The translations under genes were made by a program, and so were the position numbers. The notes below the pieces were generated by a model that had not been told where the DNA came from, ran no database searches, and saw nothing but the letters and a program-made list of their open reading frames with translations. Shown piece after piece: positions 8,104 to 15,811 of a DNA stretch of 19,551 nt (position 1 is its first letter; each line of letters opens with the position of its first letter). This DNA comes from RGIG5327 sp045612485 (GTDB lineage Bacteria; Verrucomicrobiota; Lentisphaeria; Victivallales; UBA1829): assembly GCA_045612485.1 (NCBI GenBank), contig JAZKZE010000143.1, positions 1 through 19,551 of the forward strand. The letters are read 5' to 3'.

Positions 8104-8805
8104 TCAGAGGATCCTGCCGAAAGGCCCTGTATCGGAACTTTTCTGCTGAAGTTTTCCGGATAAGGCGGCGATTTTCTTTTCAAGAGTTTTTTCAACGTAT
8201 GCCGCAAGCATTTCCGATTGCATGATCTTTGCCAGTTCACAGAAGTGATACTCATCACTCCAGTATTTTTCCCGGTCAAGTTTATCCATGGGAGTGAAAA
8301 GATCCACCACAGGAAGAGTGCGGCTTTCTGCAATGAGAAGGGTTATTTCATTCAATTTCCTGGAAATTTTTGTTTTTTCTTCATTGGCAAGAGGCGTACA
8401 AAGCAAAAGGGTGACAGGAACGTCCGGCAGTTTTGCCGCTATGAAATCCAGTGTCCTGTTATAAGCCTTCTCCCATTCCTCCGGCGGAGTCACAAGGGAG
8501 TGGAGTCCATTGTTGAAAAGAATAAGATCATAATGATTGAATTCAAGAATCAGATCCAGTTCCTTCACATAGGAGGGATCTGTAACACATTTACACGTTC
8601 CCCAGGAACTCAGATTTACCTTTGTTCCAAGTTTTTCCCGCAGGAAATCTTTATACTGACAGCAAATGGAATCGCCGATACTCAAGACTCTGGGGGCATT
8701 CTCATCCGCCGCATTGAAGGAATAAAACTGTACCCACTCCACATTTTCTCTTTCACGGGTGCTGTTTTGCGGAAGATAATCACGGTAATCAACTTTGTTT
8801 CCCAT
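8104..8805 (-). CDS. SGNH/GDSL-family hydrolase
   Basis: A 233-residue protein with no signal peptide, so cytoplasmic. The SGNH blocks are visible: SIGDSI with the nucleophile Ser46 (42-47), a block II glycine in SSWGTC (Gly69), a block III-like NNGLH (98-102), and the C-terminal Asp184 and His187 in WSDEYHF. This suggests a serine esterase, for example a deacetylase of acetylated sugars, but the substrate cannot be read from sequence. Length fits the family. The ATG at 8805 follows GGGAG. The gene lies 15 bp after the small membrane protein gene and may share the guaB transcript. Its 3' end meets the pseudopilin gene almost directly, so a terminator would have to lie inside that gene. Confidence 0.87.
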   Translation of the reverse strand: MGNKVDYRDYLPQNSTRERENVEWVQFYSFNAADENAPRVLSIGDSICCQYKDFLREKLGTKVNLSSWGTCKCVTDPSYVKELDLILEFNHYDLILFNNGLHSLVTPPEEWEKAYNRTLDFIAAKLPDVPVTLLLCTPLANEEKTKISRKLNEITLLIAESRTLPVVDLFTPMDKLDREKYWSDEYHFCELAKIMQSEMLAAYVEKTLEKKIAALSGKLQQKSSDTGPFGRIL

Positions 8806-8820
8806 TTTGACTCCCTGTAT

Positions 8821-9144
8821 TTAAAGAGTAACGCTGTTCAGATACCAGACACAATACCCCATGCCGGTAGCGATCCCTCCGGCAAGGGCGGCACGGTACC
8901 AGGATTTGATGATAAAGCCCATTATACACATCGCGGCACAATAGATCACTGCAAGTCCGCCGCCAAGCAATCCGGCTGCCATGCACAGATGAAGAAAGCC
9001 GGAGTAAATATGCCCCAGGGTTTCAGAAGAGGATGGTACTGTGCTTCCATTGGAAACATGATAATAGACAAAATATGTCATTCCCGCAATGACGGGACCG
9101 ACCAAAAAAACAGGAAGCATAAGAATGGAAAATATGAATTTCAT
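8821..9144 (-). CDS. Small integral membrane protein of unknown function
   Basis: A 107-residue hydrophobic protein. It has a hydrophobic N-terminal segment (about 4-28), a long hydrophobic stretch (about 47-79) that could be one or two passes, and a last segment (about 84-102). A polar loop (31-45, SNGSTVPSSSETLGH) separates the first two. I do not recognise the family and see no catalytic motif. The ATG at 9144 has AGGAAG 7 bases upstream, which supports translation. It lies 42 bp after guaB and 15 bp before the SGNH gene on the same strand, so it is likely cotranscribed. The gap from guaB contains a 6-bp hairpin (TATCCC 9164-9169 with GGGATA 9176-9181) that lacks a T-run on the transcribed strand, so it is not a convincing terminator. 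Confidence 0.75.
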   Translation of the reverse strand: MKFIFSILMLPVFLVGPVIAGMTYFVYYHVSNGSTVPSSSETLGHIYSGFLHLCMAAGLLGGGLAVIYCAAMCIMGFIIKSWYRAALAGGIATGMGYCVWYLNSVTL

Positions 9145-9186
9145 CCTATGCTTCCTTTATTTTTATCCCGTTAAAGGGATATATCA

Positions 9187-10686
9187 TTAATTTTCAGCAG
9201 CGTAATTGGGGGCATCCTTCAGCATCATGATGTCATGGGGATGCGCTTCACGCAATGCGGAGGAACTTACTCTGATGAATTTTGCCCGTTCATGCAGTTC
9301 TTCGATGGTACGGGTCCCGCAGTAGCCCAGAGAGTAGTGCAGTCCCCCTGCAAACTGATGGATAACTTCCCACAAAGCTCCTCTGTAGGGAACCATTCCT
9401 TCCACACCCTGGGGGACGAGGCGTTTGGAATCTTCCACATCCCGCTGTCCGTAACGCTCACGGCTGCCTTTTGCCTTCTTCATGGCTTCAAGGCTGCCCA
9501 TACCGCGGTAGATCACGAAACGTCTGCCCTGATGCAGGATCTTTTCCCCGGGGCTTTCCTGTGTTCCGGCAAGAGCAGAACCCATCATTACGCAGGAGGC
9601 TCCCACTGCAAGAGCTTTTGCCACGTCGCCGGACTGTTTGATACCGCCGTCTGCGATAATGGGAACAGCACCCTGAACCGCTTTTGCCGCCTGATAAATG
9701 GCAGTTACCTGGGGAGTACCGATACCGGCAACAACGCGGGTGGTACAGATAGAACCGGGCCCGATACCCACTTTGATGGCATCCACACCGGCTTTCAAGA
9801 GATCCACTGCTGCTTCGTATGTGGCAATATTACCGGCAACGATGTCAATGTTGCTGTAAAGTTTTTTGAGTTTTGCAACTGTTTCCACAACCCCTTTACT
9901 GTGACCGTGTGCTGTATCCAGAACAAGTGCATCCACGCCGGCTTCTGCGAGAGCTGCGGCACGGTCGAAATCATAGGGACCTACAGCAGCGGCGACACGC
10001 AGGCGGTGTTCTGCATCACGGTTGTAGGCAGGTTCCATATTTTCAATAAGAGTCTTTGTGTCAAGAAAACTGTAAAGACCTTTCAGACAACCGTTTTCAT
10101 CTACAAGAGGAAGTTTCCCCACTTTATTTTTCTGCATGATCTCAAAGGCTTTCTGCATGGGGGTGGCCACCGGTGCGGAGATCAGATCTTTTGTCATCAC
10201 ATCGGATACCTTCATCTTGTAATCCTGAAGGAATTTGATATCTCTGGAGGTGATGATCCCCACAAGTTTGCCGTTGCTGTCCACAATGGGGAAACCGCTG
10301 AAGGAGTATTTTTTCTCATCTTTTTCGTTGAGGAGTTCTTCCACCGTCACGTCTTCATGGAAAACAACAGGTTTGCGGATCAGACCGTTAAGGTACTGTT
10401 TCACCTTTTTCACTTCGTCAGCCTGAACATCAGGAGTAAGGTTTTTATGGATCACACCGATACCGCCCAGTTTTGCCATGGCGATTGCCATTGTGCTTTC
10501 CGTGACTGTATCCATTGCCGCACTGACAAAGGGAACATTCAAACGGATATTGCGGGTGAAATTGCTGCTGATGTCGGATTCATCCGGCAGAAAATCCGCA
10601 TACTGGGTTTGCATGGAAATGTCGTCGAAGGTGAGACCTTCAAACTTGTACTGTGCCATGAATTCATCTAAATAAGTGTTGCCCAT
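9187..10686 (-). CDS. guaB: Inosine-5'-monophosphate dehydrogenase
   Basis: This cytoplasmic enzyme oxidises IMP to XMP with NAD, the committed step of GMP synthesis. The 499 residues match bacterial IMPDH. The TIM barrel is interrupted by a CBS pair (about 104-215, with GFPIVDSNGKLVGIIT). The catalytic loop GPGSICTTR places the nucleophile at Cys314. IADGGIK (344-350) and GMGS (395-398) bind the phosphate, and Arg411-Tyr412 correspond to the flap residues. The flap reads RYGQ where RYFQ is common. The ATG at 10686 is chosen because it follows GGGAG and gives the usual N-terminus. An in-frame ATG at 10758 would lie upstream of the predicted -10 box. It follows ppaC by 152 bp and has its own promoter and leader. 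Confidence 0.98.
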   Translation of the reverse strand: MGNTYLDEFMAQYKFEGLTFDDISMQTQYADFLPDESDISSNFTRNIRLNVPFVSAAMDTVTESTMAIAMAKLGGIGVIHKNLTPDVQADEVKKVKQYLNGLIRKPVVFHEDVTVEELLNEKDEKKYSFSGFPIVDSNGKLVGIITSRDIKFLQDYKMKVSDVMTKDLISAPVATPMQKAFEIMQKNKVGKLPLVDENGCLKGLYSFLDTKTLIENMEPAYNRDAEHRLRVAAAVGPYDFDRAAALAEAGVDALVLDTAHGHSKGVVETVAKLKKLYSNIDIVAGNIATYEAAVDLLKAGVDAIKVGIGPGSICTTRVVAGIGTPQVTAIYQAAKAVQGAVPIIADGGIKQSGDVAKALAVGASCVMMGSALAGTQESPGEKILHQGRRFVIYRGMGSLEAMKKAKGSRERYGQRDVEDSKRLVPQGVEGMVPYRGALWEVIHQFAGGLHYSLGYCGTRTIEELHERAKFIRVSSSALREAHPHDIMMLKDAPNYAAEN

Positions 10687-10736
10687 ATCTGACTCCCGTT
10701 TTTGGGCCGCACAAGGCGGCAAATTATTAATATCAT
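10668..10736 (-). CDS. Possible 22-residue leader peptide overlapping the guaB start
   Basis: An ATG at 10736 follows a full AAGGAGG sequence by 3 bases and opens a 22-codon frame (begins MILIICRLVR). The frame stops at TAG (10670-10668), inside the first codons of guaB and out of frame with it. Translation would end just past the guaB start, which would suit translational coupling. The spacing is shorter than ideal and the peptide resembles nothing I know, so this may be chance. It could equally be that AAGGAGG is part of the dyad described for this leader. Confidence 0.25.
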   Translation of the reverse strand: MILIICRLVRPKNGSQIWATLI

Positions 10737-10746
10737 TTGCCTCCTT
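10706..10746 (-). promoter_or_regulatory. guaB leader with overlapping alternative hairpins
   Basis: On the transcribed strand, AAGGAGGCAAAT and ATTTGCCGCCTT (plus-strand arms 10735-10746 and 10713-10724) pair at 11 of 12 positions around a 10-base loop. The downstream arm also contains GCCGC, which can instead pair with GCGGC (plus-strand arms 10716-10720 and 10706-10710) in a second hairpin. The two folds exclude each other. The first hides AAGGAGG, and both lie just upstream of the guaB ribosome binding site GGGAG. The dyad also starts directly after the -10 box, so it could be a repressor site instead of an RNA switch. Confidence 0.4.
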
Positions 10747-10774
10747 AATATACACCAAAAAAATTTTTTTTCAA
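10747..10774 (-). promoter_or_regulatory. Candidate promoter for guaB
   Basis: On the minus strand, TTGAAA (10769-10774) and TATATT (10747-10752) are 16 bp apart. Upstream are long A and T tracts (about 10775-10805) that could act as an UP-type element. The predicted start near 10740 falls in the leader dyad. This would let guaB be expressed separately from ppaC. Confidence 0.45.
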
Positions 10775-10838
10775 ATTTATCAAATTTTTTTTTTGAAATT
10801 TTTACAACATACCTGCTGTTTTACGGCAACTTTCCCTG

Positions 10839-12518
10839 TTATGCGTGTTTCAGGTCGGCAAGGATGGTCAGGATCTGGGGCAGAAGCTGTTTTTTACGGC
10901 TCAGGATGCCCGGAAGAGCAAAGATCCCGTCCGCCAGGGCGTGCCAGGGCAGACTGTGAATGACCGCTTCATTGCCCAGAATAAGAAGCTCGGAATTTTC
11001 CCGTACAGCATCGGTAACCAGAAGGGCAATAAAATGCAGCTGTTCCTTTTCCATGATCTCACGCATGGCAGAGGCAAGTTCCTCTTTCCGGGAATGAAGA
11101 AGTTCAAATTTTGTTTCCTCCACCTGGGAGAGAGAGAACCGGAAGGAACTTTCCAGATAACTTTTTCTGTCAGATTCGATCACGTCATTGGGTTCGCTTG
11201 CCGCAAGCGGGGAGGCAATACGGGAGAGTTCTTCCATAAGGGTATCTGCCTTCACTCCGGAGATCTTTTCCAGCCATTCCAGCATCATTTTATCCTGTTT
11301 TGCTGTCGTGGGGGATTTGAGATTGAGGGTATCGGAAACGATCCCGCCAAGGAGGATCCCCGCCAGTTCCGGAGTCAGACTTTCCCCGGAACTTTTGAAC
11401 ATCCCCGCCACAAGGGTACAGGTACTGCCTACCACGTCACCTGTGAATTTGATCGGCATCTGGGTACGCATCATGCCGATACGGTGGTGATCCACTACTT
11501 CGATGACCGGGATCTCTTCAATTCCGGGAATACTCTGTTCGGGTTCATTGTGATCCACAAGGATCATACGGTAGGGCGGCGGGTCGGAGATATTTTTCTT
11601 GCGGACGACCCCCGCATATTTTCCGGCAGGATCCGTTACCGGGATCACATCTTCCGGATGGGACATGATCCTGCTTTCCACACCATGGACTCTTTCCCGC
11701 ACGTTCAATACAAAATTATCGGATCCGAACCCGAAATCTTCTACCGGAACACTGAATTTCAATCTGCGGATGACCGTTGCGGAATCAAAAGAGGTCTTTA
11801 AAATCGTTACTTTCTGGTTTTTTGCTTCTTTCAGGATCAATGGCTCGATATTTTTCTCCCCGGTGACGATAAGAAGACGGATTTTCTGCTGCAATGCCAT
11901 AAGGTGGATATCCGGTCTGTCGCCGGAAATAAGAGCCATTTCCTCATGTTCGCCTGCGGGAATATGGGAGGTGAAACTTCCCATACTCATGGCAGCAACA
12001 TAAACTTTGAAATCCTGTTTTTTATCTGCATCAAATTCAGTAAGGGCTTTTGCTTCAATGACCTGTTTGATCAGATTTATGGAACTGTGAATGACCCGCC
12101 CGGCAAGTCCGGTTCCGGTTTCAATACTTACGTCCAGCAGACGGGAAAGCAGATTCATGGGACTCAACATTCCCAGAAACATTCCTTTGCGGTCGATGAC
12201 CGGCAGACGGGAGGAGCCGGATTTATTGAGAAGATGCACCGCTTCCAGAAGAGGAGTTCCTTCTGTGATGGTGGGGGTATCGGTTTCCATGATGTCGGAA
12301 AAACGCAAATAGACATCACTTCTGGATTCCGGGACCGGAAGATGGAATCTCTCAAAAAGATATTTTGCCCGTTCCGGCATGATCCCGGGACAGACACTTT
12401 GTATATTGCCCACTCCCTGCCGTCTTCTCAGTTCTGCGAGGGCGTAAGAGGAGGCAAGAGTATCAATATCCGGGTTGCGGTGTCCTGTTACAAAGATCTT
12501 TTTCACATTTTCTTCCAT
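10839..12518 (-). CDS. ppaC: Family II manganese-dependent inorganic pyrophosphatase with CBS-DRTGG-CBS insert
   Basis: This DHH-family cytoplasmic enzyme hydrolyses pyrophosphate to two phosphates. Core motifs are GHRNPDID (12-19, metal ligands His13, Asp17, Asp19), VDHNE (321-325), VVDHH (341-345) and SDTLNLKSPTTAKQD (395-409). The DHHA2 ending has SRKKQLLP (540-547), which carries the substrate-binding basic residues. The core is split by a regulatory insert: CBS (about 70-130), a DRTGG-like region (about 150-260) and a second CBS (about 270-315). This explains 559 residues against about 310 for the simple form. In characterised CBS pyrophosphatases, adenine nucleotides control activity through this insert. 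The ATG at 12518 follows AGGGA. It is read toward guaB. Confidence 0.95.
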   Translation of the reverse strand: MEENVKKIFVTGHRNPDIDTLASSYALAELRRRQGVGNIQSVCPGIMPERAKYLFERFHLPVPESRSDVYLRFSDIMETDTPTITEGTPLLEAVHLLNKSGSSRLPVIDRKGMFLGMLSPMNLLSRLLDVSIETGTGLAGRVIHSSINLIKQVIEAKALTEFDADKKQDFKVYVAAMSMGSFTSHIPAGEHEEMALISGDRPDIHLMALQQKIRLLIVTGEKNIEPLILKEAKNQKVTILKTSFDSATVIRRLKFSVPVEDFGFGSDNFVLNVRERVHGVESRIMSHPEDVIPVTDPAGKYAGVVRKKNISDPPPYRMILVDHNEPEQSIPGIEEIPVIEVVDHHRIGMMRTQMPIKFTGDVVGSTCTLVAGMFKSSGESLTPELAGILLGGIVSDTLNLKSPTTAKQDKMMLEWLEKISGVKADTLMEELSRIASPLAASEPNDVIESDRKSYLESSFRFSLSQVEETKFELLHSRKEELASAMREIMEKEQLHFIALLVTDAVRENSELLILGNEAVIHSLPWHALADGIFALPGILSRKKQLLPQILTILADLKHA

Positions 12519-12557
12519 AGAAAGTCCCTTTCACTGCTTTTTTTCTTTTTCTCATAT

Positions 12558-12585
12558 AATTTACCGCAGGAAAAGAATATTGCAA
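12558..12585 (-). promoter_or_regulatory. Weak candidate promoter for ppaC
   Basis: On the minus strand, TTGCAA (12580-12585) and TAAATT (12558-12563) are 16 bp apart, upstream of the ppaC ribosome binding site. The match is weak and the region is AT-rich, so the true promoter may be elsewhere in the 162-bp divergent spacer. Confidence 0.25.
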
Positions 12586-12606
12586 GGATATTTCAAGAGG
12601 GGAATC

Positions 12607-12635
12607 TTGTATTTTTTCCAGTCGGGCTGTATATT
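12607..12635 (+). promoter_or_regulatory. Candidate promoter for the GH20-like gene
   Basis: TTGTAT (12607-12612) and TATATT (12630-12635) are 17 bp apart. This predicts a start near 12642 and a leader of about 39 bases that holds AAAGG (12666-12670) ahead of the ATG at 12681. It also rules out the long in-frame upstream extension that overlaps ppaC. Confidence 0.5.
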
Positions 12636-12680
12636 ACTCACAAAATATTCATCAAATTTTCCGACAAAGGATTTTATTTC

Positions 12681-14525
12681 ATGAAAAAGAAAGAATTTCT
12701 GCGGATTGCCCAGCTGGATCTTGCAAGACAGATGGAAACGGTTCCCTTCATCAAAAAATTTATTGATCTTCTTGCACAATTCAATTACAATGCCCTTTTC
12801 CTTTATGTGGAATGGCGGGTGCGTACAAAGGCTTTTGATATTGGCAAAGAAGAGGGGTATTCCCCAGAAGAACTGAAGGAAATTATTTCTTATGCCGCAA
12901 AGAAAAAGATCATGATTATTCCCGGCTTTGCCACTTTAGGTCATGCGGAACTTCTTTTGAAGTCGGAAAAATTTGCCTATTTATCCGAATTGCGGGAAGG
13001 GATCGAAGGCAGATTCGGCAAAACATTCTCCCCGGATTTCTGTCCCTCTCTTCCTGAAACAAGGAAGTTTCTTTCTGAATATCTGGAAGAAGCTTCTGTA
13101 ATCTTTTCCACCTCCCCGTATTTTCATGTGGGCGGCGATGAAGTCTGGGATCTGGGGTTCTGCTCAGAATGTAAGAAAAAAGCAAAGAATTTTGCCGGGG
13201 AACAGAAGTTGTATCTGGATCACTTCCTCTTCATTTACGAGCTGCTGAAAAAGTTGAATAAAAAGATGATGTTCTGGGATGATATGTTTGAATATTATCC
13301 GGAGATCCTGCCGGAAATGCCCCGGGATGTGGTTATGGTGAACTGGCAGTATCACGATAACGTGAAAGGATATTCCGGTCACTTGCGGAATATGTATTTT
13401 GAAGACAGGCTTGCACTGTATGAAAAACTCGGTTTCCGGTATATCCCCGCCCCGGCAGATTATTCCTGGTATAATGTTTCCTCCATAACCGAATACGGCA
13501 GAAAATACAACTGTGCCGGATTTATGCTTACTGCCTGGGAAAAACAGCCCTCCCTCATGTATAAATATTTCATCAATACCGCTATGGCAGGGGAATTCTG
13601 GAGCGATCTTTCTTCTTCTGCCGATGATGCCGGAAAAAAGGCTCTGAAAAAACTTTTCGGCGTAAAAGATGAAGCCTTCCTGGATGCTGTCCTTGCCTAT
13701 GCCGGGATCGCCAGAAGGATCCCCAATGTAAGCATAAATTCCCTGACCTCCTTTCCTCTCTCCGGACCCGGCAATACCAGATACTATTTTCTGAAAGCCT
13801 TTTTCGGTGTCCTTGCCGGATTGGAAGGAAAAATGAAGGATGAACGGGGAAATCTTATTCTTAAAGACATCCTTTATGACTGTCAGCTGAAGATACTGGA
13901 AGACCGTTCCGTAAGAGCCGCATGGAGAATATGGCAGGCAATGGAATGTGAAAATATTTCCACCCTTTGCAAAGAGGTGGAAAAAGCAGGAAAAGAGTAT
14001 GCATTCTTCTATACACAGCACAGACGGGAAAAGGATTCTCTTACATTCTGCAATATGATCTCCACCTGGGTGAAGTCTTTGAAGGAAATAAAAGAGAAGG
14101 CAGAAAAAAATTGTTATCTCAAAGTGCTTTTTGCCCAAAGCGACCAGTTCGGTGTGGAAAAAGTGCATTTTTATCTTGACGGGAAAGAGATCTCTTCCGG
14201 TGTGTATAAAAATCTTGCTTCACCTTATTACGAAAAATATATCATCCTGCCGGAAATAAAAAAGGCGTGTGAAATAAAGATCTCTGCACACGGATACGGC
14301 GGACAGGGGATCGCATTTTTAACACTTTATACAGGGAAAGATTCTTATGTGCCTGCTGCAGTTAAAGAGGTGAAGGGGATCATTGAACATCCGGAATACA
14401 TTCTTTCTCCCGATGTGAACAGAGCTTATTTCGGCAATGCAGATGTGGAAGAGTGTTTCAAAGACAGAAGCAAAGCAGAAAGTATCCATTCCATGACAAT
14501 AACCTTGAAAAAAGCAAAAATATAA
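12681..14525 (+). CDS. GH20-like beta-N-acetylhexosaminidase
   Basis: A 614-residue protein with a GH20-type catalytic barrel (about 8-320). The family hallmark His-x-Gly-Gly-Asp-Glu is at 149-154, so Asp153 and Glu154 would be the substrate-assisting and acid/base residues. Early barrel strands are visible in NALFLYVEW (37-45) and IMIIPGFATLGHAE (77-90), later ones in KMMFWDDM (195-202) and GFMLTAWE (280-287). The C-terminal part (about 490-614) looks like a beta domain of unknown role. There is no signal peptide, which is unusual for GH20 enzymes, so it should act inside the cell on imported oligosaccharides with terminal GlcNAc or GalNAc. The frame is open far upstream over ppaC, but ATG 12681 has AAAGG at good spacing and follows the promoter. 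The oxidoreductase gene starts 10 bp after its stop. Confidence 0.85.
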   Translation: MKKKEFLRIAQLDLARQMETVPFIKKFIDLLAQFNYNALFLYVEWRVRTKAFDIGKEEGYSPEELKEIISYAAKKKIMIIPGFATLGHAELLLKSEKFAYLSELREGIEGRFGKTFSPDFCPSLPETRKFLSEYLEEASVIFSTSPYFHVGGDEVWDLGFCSECKKKAKNFAGEQKLYLDHFLFIYELLKKLNKKMMFWDDMFEYYPEILPEMPRDVVMVNWQYHDNVKGYSGHLRNMYFEDRLALYEKLGFRYIPAPADYSWYNVSSITEYGRKYNCAGFMLTAWEKQPSLMYKYFINTAMAGEFWSDLSSSADDAGKKALKKLFGVKDEAFLDAVLAYAGIARRIPNVSINSLTSFPLSGPGNTRYYFLKAFFGVLAGLEGKMKDERGNLILKDILYDCQLKILEDRSVRAAWRIWQAMECENISTLCKEVEKAGKEYAFFYTQHRREKDSLTFCNMISTWVKSLKEIKEKAEKNCYLKVLFAQSDQFGVEKVHFYLDGKEISSGVYKNLASPYYEKYIILPEIKKACEIKISAHGYGGQGIAFLTLYTGKDSYVPAAVKEVKGIIEHPEYILSPDVNRAYFGNADVEECFKDRSKAESIHSMTITLKKAKI

Positions 14526-14535
14526 GGAGAATAAC

Positions 14536-15627
14536 ATGAATAAACAAGTTCGTATCGGTATTCTGGGCTGCGGTCCCAGAGGAATGCAGATGGCGTGGAT
14601 CACAAATCTTCTTCCGGAATGTTGTGTGCTTACTGCAATGAGTGATCCGGATGAAAACGCATTGCAGAAAGCAAAAGAGGCATTTCCCGGCATTGCTTTT
14701 TATGCCTCTTCCGATGCACTGCTGGATTCTGGAAAAGTGGATGCCGTCATTACGGAAGTTCCCCCTGCCATCCATACGGAATATGTGGTGAAAGCTCTGG
14801 ACAGGGGCATCCATGTTCTTGGAGAGATCCCCGCAGTGGATTCCATTGAGGAAGGGGAATATCTGTGGGAAAAGGTCAACAGTGCCAAAGCCATGTATAT
14901 GTGCGGCTCCAACCCCAATTACCGGGCAAAGACCCTTTTCCTGATGAAACTTAAAGAGATGGATCTTCTGGGGAAACCCGCCTATATCGAAACGGAATAT
15001 GTACACGGTACCGGTGATAAAGTTTCCCGTGAAAACTGGCGTAATGCTTATGAATCCTGCCGGTACTGTACACATTCCCTGGGACCTGTTCTCCAGTATC
15101 TGGGAGAAGAGTTCAAAGCAGTCAGCTGCATGAGTACTTATGACAGACTGGATAACGGCAGAGCACACAATGCCATGGCATGTCTGTTGCATACGGAAAG
15201 CAATATTGTTGTACGTTTCCTTACCGCATTCGGACTTCCCACCTACGGCCCCCAGCATACCACAAAGATCATGGCGGAAAAGGGGATCGTCACTCTTTAC
15301 AATCAGAAGGCGGATCTTTACCTCAAGGGGTTGAATGAATTTTCCTCCACAAACAAACTTCTGGAGATCCCCTTTACGCCGGAAGGCTCCTCCCGTCCCA
15401 TGGGACTTAAAATCATTGATGAAGGTACTTTCCGTCTGGGCAACTACGGGCATAATGGAAGCGACAATTATATGCTTAAAGACTTTGCGGAAGCCATTCT
15501 CAATAATAAACCCTCTCCGCTGGGGATCAAAGAAGCTCTTGCCATGACTCTTCCGGGGATCTATGCCGCCCTTTCTGCAAGAGAAGGCGGGGCATTGAAA
15601 GAGATCAAATACCCCTGGAACAAATAA
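14536..15627 (+). CDS. Gfo/Idh/MocA-family protein, GH109-like
   Basis: A 363-residue cytoplasmic protein. The N-terminal Rossmann fold has GILGCGPRG (8-16), followed by an acidic turn (SDPDE, 36-40) that suggests NAD. Most dehydrogenases of this family have Glu-Lys-Pro after the fifth strand; here it is Glu97-Ile98-Pro99, so the usual catalytic lysine is missing. GH109 NAD-dependent alpha-N-acetylgalactosaminidases also lack that lysine (EVP-type). They use Tyr and His in a Tyr-x-x-His motif, and YCTHSLGPV here has Tyr177 and His180 in the same arrangement. I infer a redox-assisted glycosidase or close relative, not an ordinary sugar dehydrogenase. The ATG at 14536 has AAGGAGA. It follows the GH20-like gene by 10 bp and the pair ends at a strong terminator. 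Confidence 0.85.
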   Translation: MNKQVRIGILGCGPRGMQMAWITNLLPECCVLTAMSDPDENALQKAKEAFPGIAFYASSDALLDSGKVDAVITEVPPAIHTEYVVKALDRGIHVLGEIPAVDSIEEGEYLWEKVNSAKAMYMCGSNPNYRAKTLFLMKLKEMDLLGKPAYIETEYVHGTGDKVSRENWRNAYESCRYCTHSLGPVLQYLGEEFKAVSCMSTYDRLDNGRAHNAMACLLHTESNIVVRFLTAFGLPTYGPQHTTKIMAEKGIVTLYNQKADLYLKGLNEFSSTNKLLEIPFTPEGSSRPMGLKIIDEGTFRLGNYGHNGSDNYMLKDFAEAILNNKPSPLGIKEALAMTLPGIYAALSAREGGALKEIKYPWNK

Positions 15628-15683
15628 AACAAATTTTCCTCTGTAAAAATTGGAAAAATAAAGCGGCAGGAGCTTACTGAAGT

Positions 15684-15728
15684 ACACCCCGGAAGTTGGA
15701 CACAACTTTTGGGGTGTGCATTTTTTTT
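15684..15728 (+). terminator. Rho-independent terminator of the GH20/GH109-like operon
   Basis: A 15-bp stem, ACACCCCGGAAGTTG (15684-15698) with CAACTTTTGGGGTGT (15703-15717), has a four-base GACA loop. All pairs are Watson-Crick except two G-U. It is followed by GCA and eight T (15721-15728). It lies 57 bp after the stop of the oxidoreductase gene. The stem is longer than most terminators and may have come from an insertion-sequence end (see findings). Confidence 0.8.
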
Positions 15729-15811
15729 ACCGGAAAAGTAAAAATAAATCATATATACCCTCTTTTACCCGGTTTTTGTATCAAAAAATCTTTATTTTAT
15801 TCATATTGAAC

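Noticed and set aside
9164..9181. Six-bp hairpin between guaB and the small membrane protein gene as a terminator
   Set aside because: The stem is short, and on the transcribed strand it is followed by A-rich sequence, not a T-run.
9235..10671. Plus-strand open frame opposite guaB (478 codons)
   Set aside because: guaB is unmistakable, and this frame is Cys/His/Phe-rich sequence typical of a reverse complement.
11904..12680. N-terminal extension of the GH20-like protein over ppaC
   Set aside because: The extension is opposite ppaC coding sequence. The promoter at 12607-12635 and AAAGG before 12681 fix the start.
14458..15705. Minus-strand open frame opposite the oxidoreductase gene (415 codons)
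   Set aside because: It opposes a well-supported gene, runs into the terminator hairpin and has no domain.
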